A DNA stretch of 64,000 bases from Psococerastis gibbosa (GCA_963971405.1 OZ020486.1:29225419-29289418); one strand, 5' to 3'; counted from the stretch's first letter, positions 10,982-21,924 are shown. Program-made: numbers and translations. The notes: generated from the letters alone by a model not told the origin.

Positions 10982-12229
10982 AATCTCGCTCGTAATTTGA
11001 ATAGTATTTGGAACATCAAATAGGTTTATTTACTGTAAGTAGCGCAACTTACCTAACTACAATGCATGCATACAATGAGGCGTTAAATCTGACGAGGCTG
11101 TCACCAACCACATAGAACAGGCTACTGAAACAATGAAGGGTCTACAACTGAAAATATTAAAATGAAGCCGCCGTGGGCCGGTCGACGGCTGAAAACTGGA
11201 TGCATTCATGCATTGCGTGTGAGCTAATGGGCGTCATTAGTTGCATTCTACAATACCTAACACCTGACCCTGACTAAGGGCAGCAGGCATGGCTTATCTA
11301 CACAGAACAACCGATCAAAAAACCTTTTTTACTGTACGTAAACCTTTCCAATGCATATATATACATATAATCTTTTTATTTTTATTAGATATATAAAATA
11401 TTTTTGGTACCACTCCATCATATAAACCTCCTTATCTCCAAATGTTGATAACTTCTACAGGTCCGTAGCCCATTGTCCAAATTTCCTTCCGGTGTAATAT
11501 CGAAAGCTGTCACGGCAATCAGAAATCAAAATGTGACTGGGATAGCGGGCAGTGGTTGGCTTGGATTAATAAACAGACGCGCTCTAAACTGCGAATGCGA
11601 GGCGAGCTGTTGCCTCTGTTCCTCAATAATACTCAGGCTACCATTAGTTTAAAAAGCTACACTGACTATTATTGTATTAAAAATAAAAACAACCAGTAAA
11701 GTATAGTTATACTGGACATTCTTTAAATAACATTTTTTTATCAAAGTAAAGGTGTTCAGAAGGGAAAGTTCGTAGCTCCACCTGAGCCTACAGTATATAA
11801 AAACTAAGGTAGACTAGGCACATACTGTAAGCATGCGCTCATTGTAGGTTGTCTAAAATAATGGTCCATATGCCATACTAATGTTGAGTAGGTATTTCAA
11901 AAGATTAAACAATATGACTACTTTAAAAATATATTATCCGTCGGGCATGAGTCGTACATAATATTTTAAGAGTAAAATTAAAAGTAATAGATTTTCTTTT
12001 CAGTTGTTCCAAATTTGTAAATATTCATGTTTTATATCGGCTTCAGCTGTTAATTACAATAGGACTGATAGCATAACGAAATATTAGGAGCAGAACTCCG
12101 ATTATCGTAGTTGGATTTTGATGCAAACGTTTGTTTTTTAGTGCTTATAGTAAAACCCTATGCTTTAACAAGAGCTACTAATTTAAGTATAATTTTGAAT
12201 AGAACATTTCGATTAATTTTTTTTGTTAA
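10982..12229. other. non-coding spacer
   Basis: AT-rich with a slightly GC-richer patch at 11090-11260. No gene or defined repeat recognised. Confidence 0.5.
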
Positions 12230-12485
12230 CCGAAACGTTGGCACCATCTAGAATGGGACCAAGGAGGGGGCTAAGATTAAATTTCTAATTTTTTTGAAAA
12301 ATAGGGTTGAAATATTGGGGCTTTACGAATTTTCAGAACAATAAGGGTTCTATATTATAGGTAATTAATACAATCGAGCACAGGGGGGGGGGGGGGTGCG
12401 GGGGTCTCCCCCGGCAGAAAATTTGTGAAAAATAGGACTGAAATAGTGGGGTTTTACGCATTTTGAGCCCCCCCCCCCTTGATCC
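12230..12485 (-). repeat. hAT-related GC-rich repeat, partial
   Basis: Contains a poly-G tract and GGGGTCTCCCCCGG, plus GGGGTTTTACGCATTTTGAG. These match, in opposite orientation, the internal sequence of the 8-bp-flanked element at 35227-35629. Termini are eroded. Confidence 0.55.
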
Positions 12486-12603
12486 GCGCTTGGTTAGCAC
12501 TAATATAGCATGGCTTTCCCTCCATGGTGGGTCAACGACTGACTCGTAGATTGATGGAGTGATTGATTTATAGAAACTCGCCCTCATAAAATAAAACCAA
12601 AAA

Positions 12604-12860
12604 CTACGTAAATTCATAAGGTTGCAATAAATTTTCCTCTGATGCATTTAATTTTTGTATCTTCACTACAAAAATGACCCTTCTTTCTATTCGATGCGTG
12701 CCGAAACCACTGATTAGATTGTCATCAAACTTTGGTAGGGTGTTACGGGTACGCTCCCAAAGGTTCATGAACCAAAAATATAGAAATTCAATTACATTAA
12801 AATAGTTTCGACATTGAACAATTAGAACAACTAAAAAAAAGTAAGCAGACAGTACGGGAC
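12604..12860 (-). repeat. interspersed repeat family F, copy 2
   Basis: Reverse-orientation partner of 4975-5165. The 117-codon minus-strand frame ending at 12604 is mostly this repeat and has no recognisable domain, so I do not call a gene. Confidence 0.6.
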
Positions 12861-13598
12861 AGTGAGTAATACGAAGTTCGCCCAAGCTTATAATTGCGGA
12901 GCATATGTGCAAAAGGTGATTTGTCATAAAAAATCGTTTTTGGGTTGGTGGTATCATCGCATTGACAGCTGCAAAAAATATAATAAAAAGTCTAATGCGA
13001 TTCTTATTTTATCAATGAATATTAATTAAAATATTAGGTACATCTCATAATGGAGAAGCATTTAGATTTTAGAAGTTTTTTTCTCCTGCATTTACAGTTT
13101 CAAGTGACAAATCGCATAATACATACACCTCAATAAAATGATTGAAAAAAAAAACTGCTGGCAGCCTATTTAATAAAATAACCAATTTCTCACTCCATCG
13201 GCCCCATAATATGGGCAAAGCTATTGGAACTAGGTATAACAACAGTTCCTAAAGTTATAATAATACTTGATAAAACACTAGATTAGCTTTAATAAAAAAT
13301 AATAAAAATTAAGTCTTATTTCTGGTGTGTCGTCTGCTTCTGCCTCCCACATGTATATTTTATGGAGAACATATTAATTAGAGGCTCGACAAGTTTCACC
13401 CCTGTACATATTGTTCTTAGTAACTGTTCCTAAGACAATTTTGGGCAGTGGAACAATTCAATAATTAATTTTATTACAATGCTGGTTTTTTATACAATTT
13501 TAGAGGAATTTCCCATCAGATTGGCGGGTTGGTCGTTGGATTGTGTTAGGCTTAAATCCTACAATATGCGCTAATCAAATGAGACGGAACGAGATGTA
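12861..13598. other. non-coding spacer
   Basis: AT-rich. No gene or bounded element recognised. Confidence 0.5.
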
Positions 13599-14431
13599 AA
13601 GAACCGGTCCGAATTTACTCGAACATGCTTTCCAATTTATCAAGTAGTAGCTAGAGAAAATAAGTAATTTCATGGTAAATAATTTTCCTATAGTTAAATT
13701 TCGGGCATCTCGAGGGGGGGGGGGGCAACCTGACGTCACTGGAGGTGAGGTAAATTCTAGATAGGTCCGACCAACAAATTACCACAGCAATAATGGCAGG
13801 GCACGCAATGCATTTGTCCGTGAATTTTCTATCATTTTTTCAAAAACATTTTTTTTTGTACAAAACCAAATAGTTTTTTGGGAAAGCAATCTGTCCGGTT
13901 TCGTTACTCAATTTAACACCTAAAACATGCTTGAAGGTAGAAATCATCGATGGAAAGGTTTCACAGAAAAATTATTTTTTAGTAATTTCTCATTCAAATT
14001 TAGTTATTTTTATTTTTTTACCCCCAGAAGCAAACTATCAAGGGGCAAGCGACCCCCTGCATTTTGTCAACATTAATAACGACTACAATATATGTGAATT
14101 TTAAAGAAATCGTTCGAGCCGTTTTGAATAATTAATTTTATTACACGTTTTTTTTTTTAGAATAAAACCCCCCAAATTGAGATAGCCCAAAATAAAAAAA
14201 GTTGTTCCTAGGTATGATTTTTGTGAACCTACATGCCGAATTTCATCAAAATAGACCGAGTAGTTTGCCCGGAAATCGACGCACAGACAGACAGACAGAG
14301 CGACAGACAGATATTTCGTAAAAAACACTTTTTTGGGTATCTGGGACCTCAAAACGTGTAAATCCGTTGAAATTGTTGATAATTTGGACCATCACAAAGC
14401 TTTCCTTATACTACTTATAAATTGGAAAGCA
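13599..14431 (+). repeat. interspersed repeat family E, copy 2, with inverted repeats
   Basis: The best-preserved copy of family E. TGCTTTCCAATTTAT at 13626-13640 is a perfect inverse of 14417-14431, and the similarity extends to about 24 bp with one gap (AAGTAGTA). Copy 1 also shares about 27 bp to the left of this arm, so the arm may be subterminal. A (CAGA)n-like run lies near 14283-14310. Non-coding. Confidence 0.7.
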
Positions 14432-14687
14432 AAAACTATTATCAACCTGTATTGCGATCGCATAAGATTACGCTAGTACATTACAGTTATTTGTAAAACC
14501 ATACCACTAATTTGAAAACCATCCCGCCTTTGCCATGGCAGGCCATATTTTTATGCTTTCGTCGATCGCCATCTAATGAGACAAGCCAAATCATAATACG
14601 TCTGCCATACGGAAATGATGGAACGTCGCCATAAGACGAAAATACATTTTTCTTGTTTTTGTGGATTGTGAATGGGGCTTTCTATTA

Positions 14688-15115
14688 GGTGCCCATTCCA
14701 CATACGTACAACGTCAATGAAAATTATGAAATTGAAGGGCATTTCAATTTTACTCTATGCCATTGTTAAAATTGATCAATGATCAATTGATAATAGAGTA
14801 AAATCACAAACAATGAAACAAACAATCTAAAATTAAAAAATGGCGTCATGTGATATGACAAGTACAACTATTTTAATTGATTTCTCTAAAAAGAAAGCAT
14901 TTCTGTATAAAAATTATAATAAGGATTAAATAATAAGGCGACGAAGAAAACAAATACAATTTCAAGAAACAAATTTCAAAAATTTGGCGCATACGCTTCA
15001 ATTGAAAATTGTCAATTTTTGAATAACATATGGAATGGCCCTCATCAATGAGAAATTGAAATTTCCTTCAATTTCATAATTTTCATTGACGTTGTACGTA
15101 TGTGGAATGGGCGCC
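14688..15115. mobile_element. PIF/Harbinger-like MITE, family A variant
   Basis: A 428-bp element beginning GGTGCCCATTCCACATACGT and ending with its inverse (ACGTATGTGGAATGGGCGCC). It is flanked by TTA on both sides (14685-14687 and 15116-15118). The centre (CTCTATGCCATTGTTAAAAT, TGATCAATGATCA, AAAATGGCGTCATG) is shared with family A, while the arms differ, so the two families share a core. No ORF. Confidence 0.9.
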
Positions 15116-15118
15116 TTA

Positions 15119-15471
15119 GGAGAGAACTAGCTTTCGCAATATTCGCAATAACATTCCATACCATCAACGCAAAAGAATTACTTATCCGGGAACAAGTTTA
15201 AAACAGTTGAATATCTTCTACTTTCAACCGGGCCGGAACTAACGTCGAAGAACTTTATATATAGCATTGCTGTTCTAGACCCTTCCGCGATGCTGCTATA
15301 GTTCTTATCAACTCGGGATCAACTAGATGGCCCATTTGAAGGAAATTGAGACATAACCGATGGCTGTAATTGGAATATTCCAATGATTTTAGACATTCAC
15401 AACATTATCTTGGGTCAGGAAATCAACGGCTCAGCCTAGCCCACACAAGTTAATACGGCACAATAATAGTC
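15119..15471 (-). other. probable 3' UTR and downstream flank of the zinc-finger gene
   Basis: Lies just after the zinc-finger stop codon. It is somewhat richer in GC than typical intron here. I did not find a canonical AATAAA on the minus strand close to the stop, so the cleavage site is not placed. Confidence 0.4.
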
Positions 15472-15698
15472 TCACACAGGCTTGTCAACAAACATCTCCA
15501 ACGTTACGTATTTCCGTTCATCACTCATGGAGTGCATTCTCTCGTGCTTCTCAAGTTTTTCTTCATTTTTGAACCCTTTTCCGCAGTACTTGCAGCATTT
15601 GAAGAATTTCTTTCTCGCATGAACACGCACGTGGTTGAACAGGGCAGTTTTTCGGGCGTACGCTTTAGGACACACGTCGCATTTGTAGGGCTTTTCCC
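15472..15698 (-). CDS. C2H2 zinc-finger protein, terminal exon (fingers 3 and 4, stop)
   Basis: Last exon of a DNA-binding zinc-finger protein expected to act in the nucleus. A tttttttag acceptor (ending at 15699) leads into GEKPYKCDVCPKAYARK and FKCCKYCGKGFKNEEKLEKH. Each has the C-X2-C-X12-H-X3-H spacing, and the first is preceded by the classic GEKPY linker, with its glycine codon split by the intron. About 20 residues follow finger 4 before the TGA at 15474-15472. The exon is 227 nt (2 nt plus 75 codons plus stop), in phase with the exon ending at 16600. The run-on residues upstream of GEKP in a naive ORF are intron. Confidence 0.93.
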
Positions 15699-16599
15699 CT
15701 AAAAAAATTGAGCTCAGCATGAGTAACAAATCTGGCAAGAGTCCAATGCAAAATGAGGCTCAGTAGTTATAAAGTACAGAATAATGCTATCAGCAAGATG
15801 GTCGAAAGCAGCTTGCTTCAATCCTTCCATTCATTTCAAATTAACTATAATACATAGTTTCGAGAATTACAATTTTCAGATATGTCATAGTCATGTCAAA
15901 CACCACGCCTCCATATGCCACAAGATATATTGCCAATAAAATCTCCAAATATCTTTAAGAGTAAATCAGGTTTCTTTTAAATTTAAAACCCCATGAAATA
16001 TCGATCGGATACCTGTAAATGATAGTACAATATAAGTAGCAGAAGAAATGTATTTTGGTATATAGTAATACAGCTTGGCCAGTTTTTGAAAGCTTGAAAA
16101 AAGGCAAGGTACCTACGCATTCAAAAACATATTATGTATCAAAATGTAGAGGAGCAATTCTTCTCTCGAGTTTCATAGAAATTCGTTTCAGATTTTTCTC
16201 AACAGTAATCTACAAATATTACTAGTGGATCAATATACAATAACTTTTGGACAAGTGTTCCGGTTTATGGGCTTAAACGATTCTACCCGAAGACACCGAT
16301 ATTTGAACCAGCCGAAAGACGCGCGCCATTATCGAGATGACGTCCCTCGCGCATAATTTCCAAGAGGGCCGCCTTAGCTGAATATTAATATCTGGGCTAG
16401 CCACCTTGGACATTATACACGCATGACTTCATTATGATATAATGGCGCGTATTTCGTCTTGTATGGTAATAAATCGACTATAAATCTTCAGATATTTGTG
16501 TAAATTTGAAAGTTCCCTCTTTCTTCAAGTAGAATTCTTTTCAACAATAATTTTTGTTTTTGTTTAGAACTCTATTGAGATGAAGTCTGTTTGACATAC
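15699..16599 (-). other. intron of the zinc-finger gene
   Basis: GT-AG intron (donor GTATG at 16599, acceptor TTTTTTTAG). A GC-richer block at about 16260-16450 stands out from AT-rich surroundings but shows no open frame or repeat that I recognise. Confidence 0.7.
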
Positions 16600-16702
16600 C
16601 TGTGTGAGTAGTTACGTGAAGTTTCAGTTGGGATTCGAAAGAGAATGCTTTCCAACAATTGTCACATTTAAATGGCTTTATATGCTTGTTACGGATATGT
16701 GC
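16600..16702 (-). CDS. C2H2 zinc-finger protein, exon with end of finger 1 and finger 2
   Basis: A 103-nt exon bounded by tttattgcag and a GTATG donor. It begins AHIRNKH, completing finger 1 across the intron, then FKCDNCWKAFSFESQLKLH with the HVTTH ending of finger 2, and stops after HT with one G that forms the linker glycine with the next exon. Phase 0 at the start and phase 1 at the end both agree with the neighbouring exons. The split of finger 1 between two exons is independent support for the model. Confidence 0.92.
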
Positions 16703-17204
16703 CTGCAATAAAAAGAAAACCCCGTTTTAAGCATCATCTAGTGGGGAAGACAATGGGCAACTAAAAGAGAACCGATTAAATTATGATTTCTATAGCTTAT
16801 TCCTTACAGATTGCAATGAACTGAATGTTTAGCCTGGCCAAATATGCTCGTATTCAAAGAAATATCTGTGTGAACAAAATTTCAGTTCAATTGCTCTGTA
16901 AAAAATCCCCATAACATGTACTACAAAAATAAATTATAATGCTCGGGCGCTCCCGGTGCGGGTAAGCTAAATGATTGCAAAATCTGAAACATCCACAATA
17001 ACCGTCAGAATGTATTGACTATAAGTTTAATTATACCTCAGCTTACCAAAAACTTACCGGACAGTATTCTTACTGCAGGTCACGCCGACAGCCATGACCA
17101 ATATCGCAAAATATAAAAATTTATCGATGCAATGGGTGTAGACCCAACGATAATAATATTTTGTTTCCTACAAGTTGTTTGAGTCGGCCAGATATACTAC
17201 TCAC

Positions 17205-17348
17205 CTGCAGTTGGCATTGAGTTCGGAAGGAATCCTTGCAGTGCATGCAAGGGAGGAGAACCTTCTCTTTTTTATTTGTCAACAAATGATGCCCCGTCTG
17301 TTGCGACTGGTCTACTTGCTGAAGTTGAGAATACTGTGTCGTCATCAC
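17205..17348 (-). CDS. C2H2 zinc-finger protein, exon with Q-rich linker and start of finger 1
   Basis: A 144-nt exon, phase 0 at both ends, with acceptor atatttttag and donor GTGAGT (17204-17199). It encodes a glutamine-rich stretch (QYSQLQQVDQSQQTG), then NKKEKVLLPCMHCKDSF and QCQLQ. These give the two cysteines of finger 1; its histidines (AHIRNKH) lie in the next exon, giving C-X2-C-X12-H-X4-H. Confidence 0.92.
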
Positions 17349-18034
17349 CTAAAAATATACACCATTCCTTAATTTTTATTCTCCGGTTTTATTAACAATG
17401 TCTAAATTACAATTCACTCGATGCTAATATGAATTTTCTTGGGGATATCGTATTATGTTCACAAGATGTCCGCACGCCATTTCTATTGTTGTATGAAATA
17501 ATATTTAAAAAAAAAAAAAAAAAAAATGAGTGTGTGCACACTTTAGTAGTCCAAACATAGAAATGAATAACTGACTATAAATTATGATTTTTTGCATTAA
17601 CATGGGTTTTGATAGGAGTTATAGGACGAGGATACCCGAACCTTGAGAATAGTTGGGATACCAATTTCATTTTTCTCTCTTAGAAGTAGAGGCACTGAGA
17701 GAGATAATGGTGTTTACAAAAGACATTCCGGAAATCTTTGTATTAATTCATTGCAAATATATCTGAGAAAATAAAAAAATAGTCGAACTTCAAAATCGAA
17801 AAGTAGCCCAAGTTAGACTCAATTACGGTACTTCATATACAGAAAGAACCAAGTCCGTCGAAGGAAGTTTTCACTTCAAACATTTGATAAAAAGGAAGAA
17901 GTAAATGATTGGATGCATCAGCATAAAATTGTCAGGTTCATTTTGAAGTCCAGCGCTTTGCCGCAACGTTTCATTTTTATAGCGACATTTTCTCAAATGC
18001 AAAAAGACGGTTTAAAATCTTCATTACTACTTAC
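17349..18034 (-). other. intron of the zinc-finger gene
   Basis: GT-AG intron with a poly-A tract at about 17507-17526. No other feature recognised. Confidence 0.7.
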
Positions 18035-18193
18035 TCCAACCGTGTTCCTCATTTGGTCATCGGTGGTGTGCTGTTGGGAAGATGGCTGAGCTTGGATGAC
18101 GTGGTGTGCGGCAGCTTGCATCTGTTGATATTGTCTCAGATCGACTTCACAGACCACCTGCTCTCCTCGGTTTATCAGATTACCATCCTGCAC
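18035..18193 (-). CDS. zinc-finger protein, Q/H-rich regulatory exon
   Basis: A 159-nt exon (53 codons), phase 0 at both ends. The acceptor is acacgattcag and the donor GTAAGT (18034-18029). The product has RQYQQMQAAAHHVIQAQPSS and QQHTTDDQ, a low-complexity Gln/Ala/His composition typical of transcription-factor activation or interaction regions. No fold is recognised. It sits between other Q-rich exons and the fingers, and codons past the donor are intron. Confidence 0.85.
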
Positions 18194-19125
18194 CTGAATC
18201 GTGTTCAGTCCGAGATGCTTTAACAGAGATTAGTTACGATTATAACCATATCTAAGCATTTTTCCACTGTAGGCGACAAGAATACCCAAGATGGCATTAG
18301 ATAAATAATTTCTTCTTTGGTTACTAATTATCGATTACTTAGCAGGAAAGTTGTCCATCTACGTTTCCGTTTTGTCCGGTTCAGGGTTCAGCTATCGGTA
18401 TGTTCCGTATCTCATTTCTTCCTTAAAGTTGTCTACATGGTTTTGAATGAAATAATGCACCCTTTAGATATGTGGTTCTGATACGCAGGACATCCTATGT
18501 GGCCTATTCATTATGCATACTAGACAGCCGAAGGGCAAAGAGAAATGTTTGTTTACCGAAAATACACCGAAACACATAATCTCCAACACTGACAAACTGG
18601 ATAATCAATTTACCCAATGGGTCCTGCGCTGTATTTGAAAAGAAAACAATAACATACAGAAAATTGAAGCTTTAGATTGGCATACTATTTGGGATTATTA
18701 GATTGCAGGTAGACCTATAACATATATCGTACTACGACTCTGGGGAAATATGAGGATGGATGGACAGTAATTTTCAGGGGTTTCGCCTTTCCATTATTTT
18801 CCTGTACAATTTCCAACCATTTAATTAACCTATCATAGCTAAATGATGTATTTCTTTTGGCATCATCATTTTTGTTATAAATTTCTAAAGTTTATGCTGT
18901 AATGCCGTAATTATTAGGCTACGTGAATATATTTATTTTCATAACGTCCGGTCACAAAATCTCCCCTTTATCAAGTAGATGTTTACGAGGAAGGTCTTCT
19001 TCGTTTTCACCGCTTTTAAACTTCGTCATAATAAGTTACAAAACCATTGTAGGTAACTAGTCGTTTCGAGCCAAACTACTCAGCCTGCGGCTGGAGGGGC
19101 TAATTCCTTTCGACATAAGACTTGC
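18194..19125 (-). other. intron of the zinc-finger gene with a GC donor
   Basis: The intron appears to start with GCAAGT (19125-19120) after CAG, the typical context of the minor GC-AG intron class, and ends with attcag. The nearest GT alternative (GTCTTA) is a poor donor and would add codons. No gene or bounded repeat is seen inside. Confidence 0.6.
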
Positions 19126-19248
19126 CTGCATTTGGACCTGCATTGGTGCCTGAGCGTAGATAATTCGAACATTCTGCTCCTGAATCTGCTCGTGTACGGT
19201 TGTGCCGTCAGGTCGCTCGGTCTTCATTCCTGTAACATCAGCTCCGGT
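19126..19248 (-). CDS. zinc-finger protein, exon carrying a duplicated NVRIIYAQ motif
   Basis: A 123-nt exon (41 codons), phase 0 at both ends, after a tttatctttccag acceptor. It encodes TGMKTERPDGTTVHEQ and then QEQNVRIIYAQAPMQVQMQ. The latter closely repeats QQQNVRIIYAQPPPMQMQVQ from the exon at 19628-19909, showing an internal duplication. The downstream intron uses a GC donor. A GC donor next to a duplicated exon could go with alternative splicing, but that is inference. Confidence 0.87.
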
Positions 19249-19627
19249 CTGGAAAGATAAATGTTTATCAACATAAACGATGGGTTTAAATTCAATTGTT
19301 GAAAGTAAATTCCTATCTCATGTCCTACAATTATTATTAGCACAGCTTATAGAGTAACCATCAGGATATTCAATTGGCTCGCCGAATCGCGGAGAATGGA
19401 CTTAACTAATTCATCATTTTTCAAACGTCACAAACAACCATTACTAATATATACGATCAGAAGGTTTATCATTTGAACGAATAACCGTATTCGCTTGGTC
19501 TGCTTCAATTACAGCATTTACTTACTGCAACGGTGAGTAAAAGACAAGCAAATATCAAACATTGGGGCTGGAGATTGGCGTGGGCAAAGGTTTGTAATAA
19601 AAATTACATCCAAAGTGAACAACTTAC
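19249..19627 (-). other. intron of the zinc-finger gene
   Basis: A 379-bp GT-AG intron (donor GTAAGT at 19627-19622). The long minus-strand frame beginning near 19937 that continues into this region is out of frame with the real exon and is not coding. Confidence 0.7.
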
Positions 19628-19909
19628 CGGATTCGTAAGAACGTAAGCAGTCCTGACATTGGGATCTCCTTGGACCTGGACCTGCATTTGCATGGGAGGG
19701 GGCTGGGCATATATAATGCGGACATTCTGCTGCTGCAAGTCCTGTTGTACAGCTACTGGCATTTGCTTGCCGTAGATAAGTCTGGGCGGCATGGTCACCG
19801 TCTGCGTGTGAACAGGTTGCGCCTGCTGCTGCTGGCTTTGCTGCTGGCTCTGCTGCTGTTGCTCTCCGGTATACATGATTTTGCCCTTTCCCTTCCTGTC
19901 CCCCATAAC
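19628..19909 (-). CDS. zinc-finger protein, glutamine-rich N-terminal exon
   Basis: A 282-nt exon (94 codons), phase 0 at both ends, with acceptor ttctataacag and donor GTAAGT. The product begins VMGDRKGKGKIMYTG, has a (Q)4S(Q)3S(Q)4 tract, then TVTMPPRLIYGKQMPVAV, the NVRIIYAQPPPMQMQVQVQ motif and NVRTAYVLTNP. The methionine at codon 2 (19906) could start a 344-residue protein, but the perfect acceptor just before it favours an internal exon. The poly-Q DNA (CTG/CAG repeats) produces leucine-rich shadow frames on the other strand. Confidence 0.88.
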
Positions 19910-20131
19910 CTGTTATAGAACTAGAATATCTCGACACCTAGAATCAAAAAAATGTCTAATTCAACGAAACTGTTTTATTTCTTAATATAACATTTTACCA
20001 GGTTTTTCACTTCTTTAAATTTAAGTGAATAATATGCTCCGAAGAAACCATAATAAATGCAAGGTTACGAGGCTCTTACCAGGTCAGTCAAGTGCATTTA
20101 CATTCCAGATGAAGTATTAACAGTTTTATAC

Positions 20132-20343
20132 TATTCTAACATAGGTCCGGTAGACACTCGATTTGCCGACGTCTTTTCCATTGTAGGGATAGGGTTTGGT
20201 GGATGACTGATGCAAACCCAGAGCCCACTCCAGAAATGTATGATCCGGCGTGTCTTGGAGAAACCATGCACTTTCGTCGGTTTCATCGACAGGAAAGATG
20301 CAAATCGCAGCTGCAAGATATGTCCCTGCGTACTGGGCCTCAA
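20132..20343 (-). CDS. candidate exon upstream of the Q-rich exon, unknown product
   Basis: A GC-richer, stop-free minus-strand segment with strong protein character: YAGTYLAAAICIFPVDETD, SAWFLQDTPDHTFLEWALGL and NGKDVGKSSVYRTYVRI. It ends at a weak possible donor (GTATAA) in phase 0. If it begins at the cag acceptor before 20332, it is phase 0 at both ends and could join the exons on either side. The splice signals are poor, and it has no ATG at a sensible place. I do not recognise the sequence. It could be a cassette exon, a gene fossil or transposon-derived. Confidence 0.4.
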
Positions 20344-20454
20344 CTAGTTAGCTAGACAGCTTAAAAGTTGCTACTGCCAATACACCAAATATATTTTTTA
20401 AAAAATATAAGATGTTGTTGATAGTAGCATGCAATGCTAATGATTGCCAATAAT

Positions 20455-21396
20455 GAGAACCTCCTGAAACCGAACCCAACAAAGACAGAGGTCAGCGCCT
20501 TCCATCTCCGTAGCCGAGAAGCGAACAGACAACTGAAGGTCAAATGGGGAACGGAAATACTGGTGCATAATGCCCACCCAAAATACCTAGGAGTCATAAT
20601 GGACCGTACACTCAGTTTCAACAAACACTGTGAGACTACGAAAATGAAGGTATCCACCCGAAATAACATATTGAAAAAACTGTCCGGCAGCACATGGGGT
20701 GCTCAACCAGAAACACTGAGAACGACAGCTCCCGGCTTATGCTTCTCTGCTGGAGAATACGCAGCGCCTATATGGCATAATTCCGCCCATGCCCCGAAGG
20801 TAGATGTAGCTCTGAACGAAACAGTCCGCGCTATAACAGGTTGCCTCAAACACACACCCCTGCAAAAACTGTACCCCATTTGCGGAATAGCTCCTCCATC
20901 CATCCGAAGATCGGCTGCAGCTGCCGCTGAAAGAACGAGGCAAATAAAAGACCGAAAGCACGTCATGTTCGGACAAGTACCGGCTCCACGACGTCTATCG
21001 TCGCGCAAGAGTTTTCTCCGAACTACTGACCCTCTGCCAAGCTCTATCCAAGACTATCGACTTCTGATGTGGCGACAAGCCCACCCTCAAATTCCACACC
21101 AAAACGAGAGCTTGATGTCTGGCTCCGAACAACCTTTTCCGATCTGGCGCGAGTTGAATCGCCTGCGATCTGGAGCTCCTCTTTGCAGAACCACCGCTGC
21201 ACGATGGGGCCTCATACCGCCTGACGACGTTGCCTGCGATTGCGGTGCAATCCAGGATCCCGCACATATGCTGGTGTGCCCGAACCTTCCGGCACCTTGC
21301 ACAGCCTCTGACGCCAACGACAAGGCCGTCCAGGCCGCCTTCTACTGGAATAATAAGCGTGTTGCTCGGACACGCTAAGTAAGTAAGTAAGTAAGT
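20455..21396 (+). mobile_element. young 5'-truncated LINE insertion with an intact pol C-terminus (CR1/Jockey-type)
   Basis: The reading frame is open from the left flank (ATG at 20434) to TAA at 21376-21378. The insert starts just after the catalytic YADD region of a non-LTR reverse transcriptase: NPTKTEVSAFHL, PKYLGVIMDRTLSF, LRKL-like ILKKLSGSTWGA, VRAITGCLKHTPLQKLYPI, GIAPPSIRR, and a final cysteine-rich CDCGAIQDPAHMLVCPN. The 3' end is a (TAAG)n tail. The insert is bracketed by the identical 12-bp ATTGCCAATAAT at 20443-20454 and 21397-21408. The intact frame and exact duplication indicate recent target-primed insertion. It cannot move on its own, lacking the endonuclease and RT core. It lies antisense to the zinc-finger gene. 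Confidence 0.96.
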
Positions 21397-21619
21397 ATTG
21401 CCAATAATCCATCGATTACAGTAAAGTATATTTAGTGGTACCACAATAACCGTGCAATTAACTATTCTGCATAATTTTAACCAAAGCACTCCCAAAGGCG
21501 TCCAACTTTTTGATCCTTTTGATTTCCGCCGGGAGTTTATTATTTTTTTATTTTTACCAAACACGGAATTTTTAATTTTTTATGCTCTAAAGTCTAAAAT
21601 GAAGTTATCAGCATTCCAG

Positions 21620-21870
21620 CAGCCTGATCATGGCGATTATAATACCGGCATTTATATAATCCCCTGGTATTAAAAATGTAAACAGACAAATAGACAAATA
21701 GCACTTTCCATTTTAAAATTATCTTGTTTTCATTTTTAATACCAGGGGTTTAAAATGTAAACAAGATAATTTTATAATGGAAAGTGCTATTCAAAATTTG
21801 TTTGCTTACAGTTATAATCCTAGGGTATATTTTATTTAACCCCGGTATTATAATCGCCTCGATTAGGCTG
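21620..21870. mobile_element. Family D MITE, copy 1
   Basis: The left arm begins CAGCCTGATCATGGCGATTA and the right arm is its inverse (TAATCGCCTCGATTAGGCTG). The inner parts carry TAATACCGG, ACAAGATAATTTT and GGAAAGTGCTATTCAAAA, shared with copies at 41217 and 51261. This copy is longer (251 bp) because the middle is duplicated in inverted form. Non-coding. Confidence 0.85.
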
Positions 21871-21924
21871 CAGGTTGCTGGTGTTATAACAACGAACATC
21901 TTTAATTTTTTTACTTTCTACAAA

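Noticed and set aside
12604-12957. 117-codon minus-strand frame
   Set aside because: Falls largely in repeat family F, whose other copy is not open in the same way.
19670-19918. Leucine-rich 82-codon plus-strand frame
   Set aside because: It is the antisense shadow of the CAG-rich glutamine exon (19628-19909).
19518-19937. 139-codon minus-strand frame over the Q-rich exon
   Set aside because: Out of frame with the spliced exon; alanine-rich because CAG repeats are read in another frame.
20703-21564. Several minus-strand frames of 66-189 codons
   Set aside because: All are shadows of the intact LINE frame on the plus strand (20455-21378).
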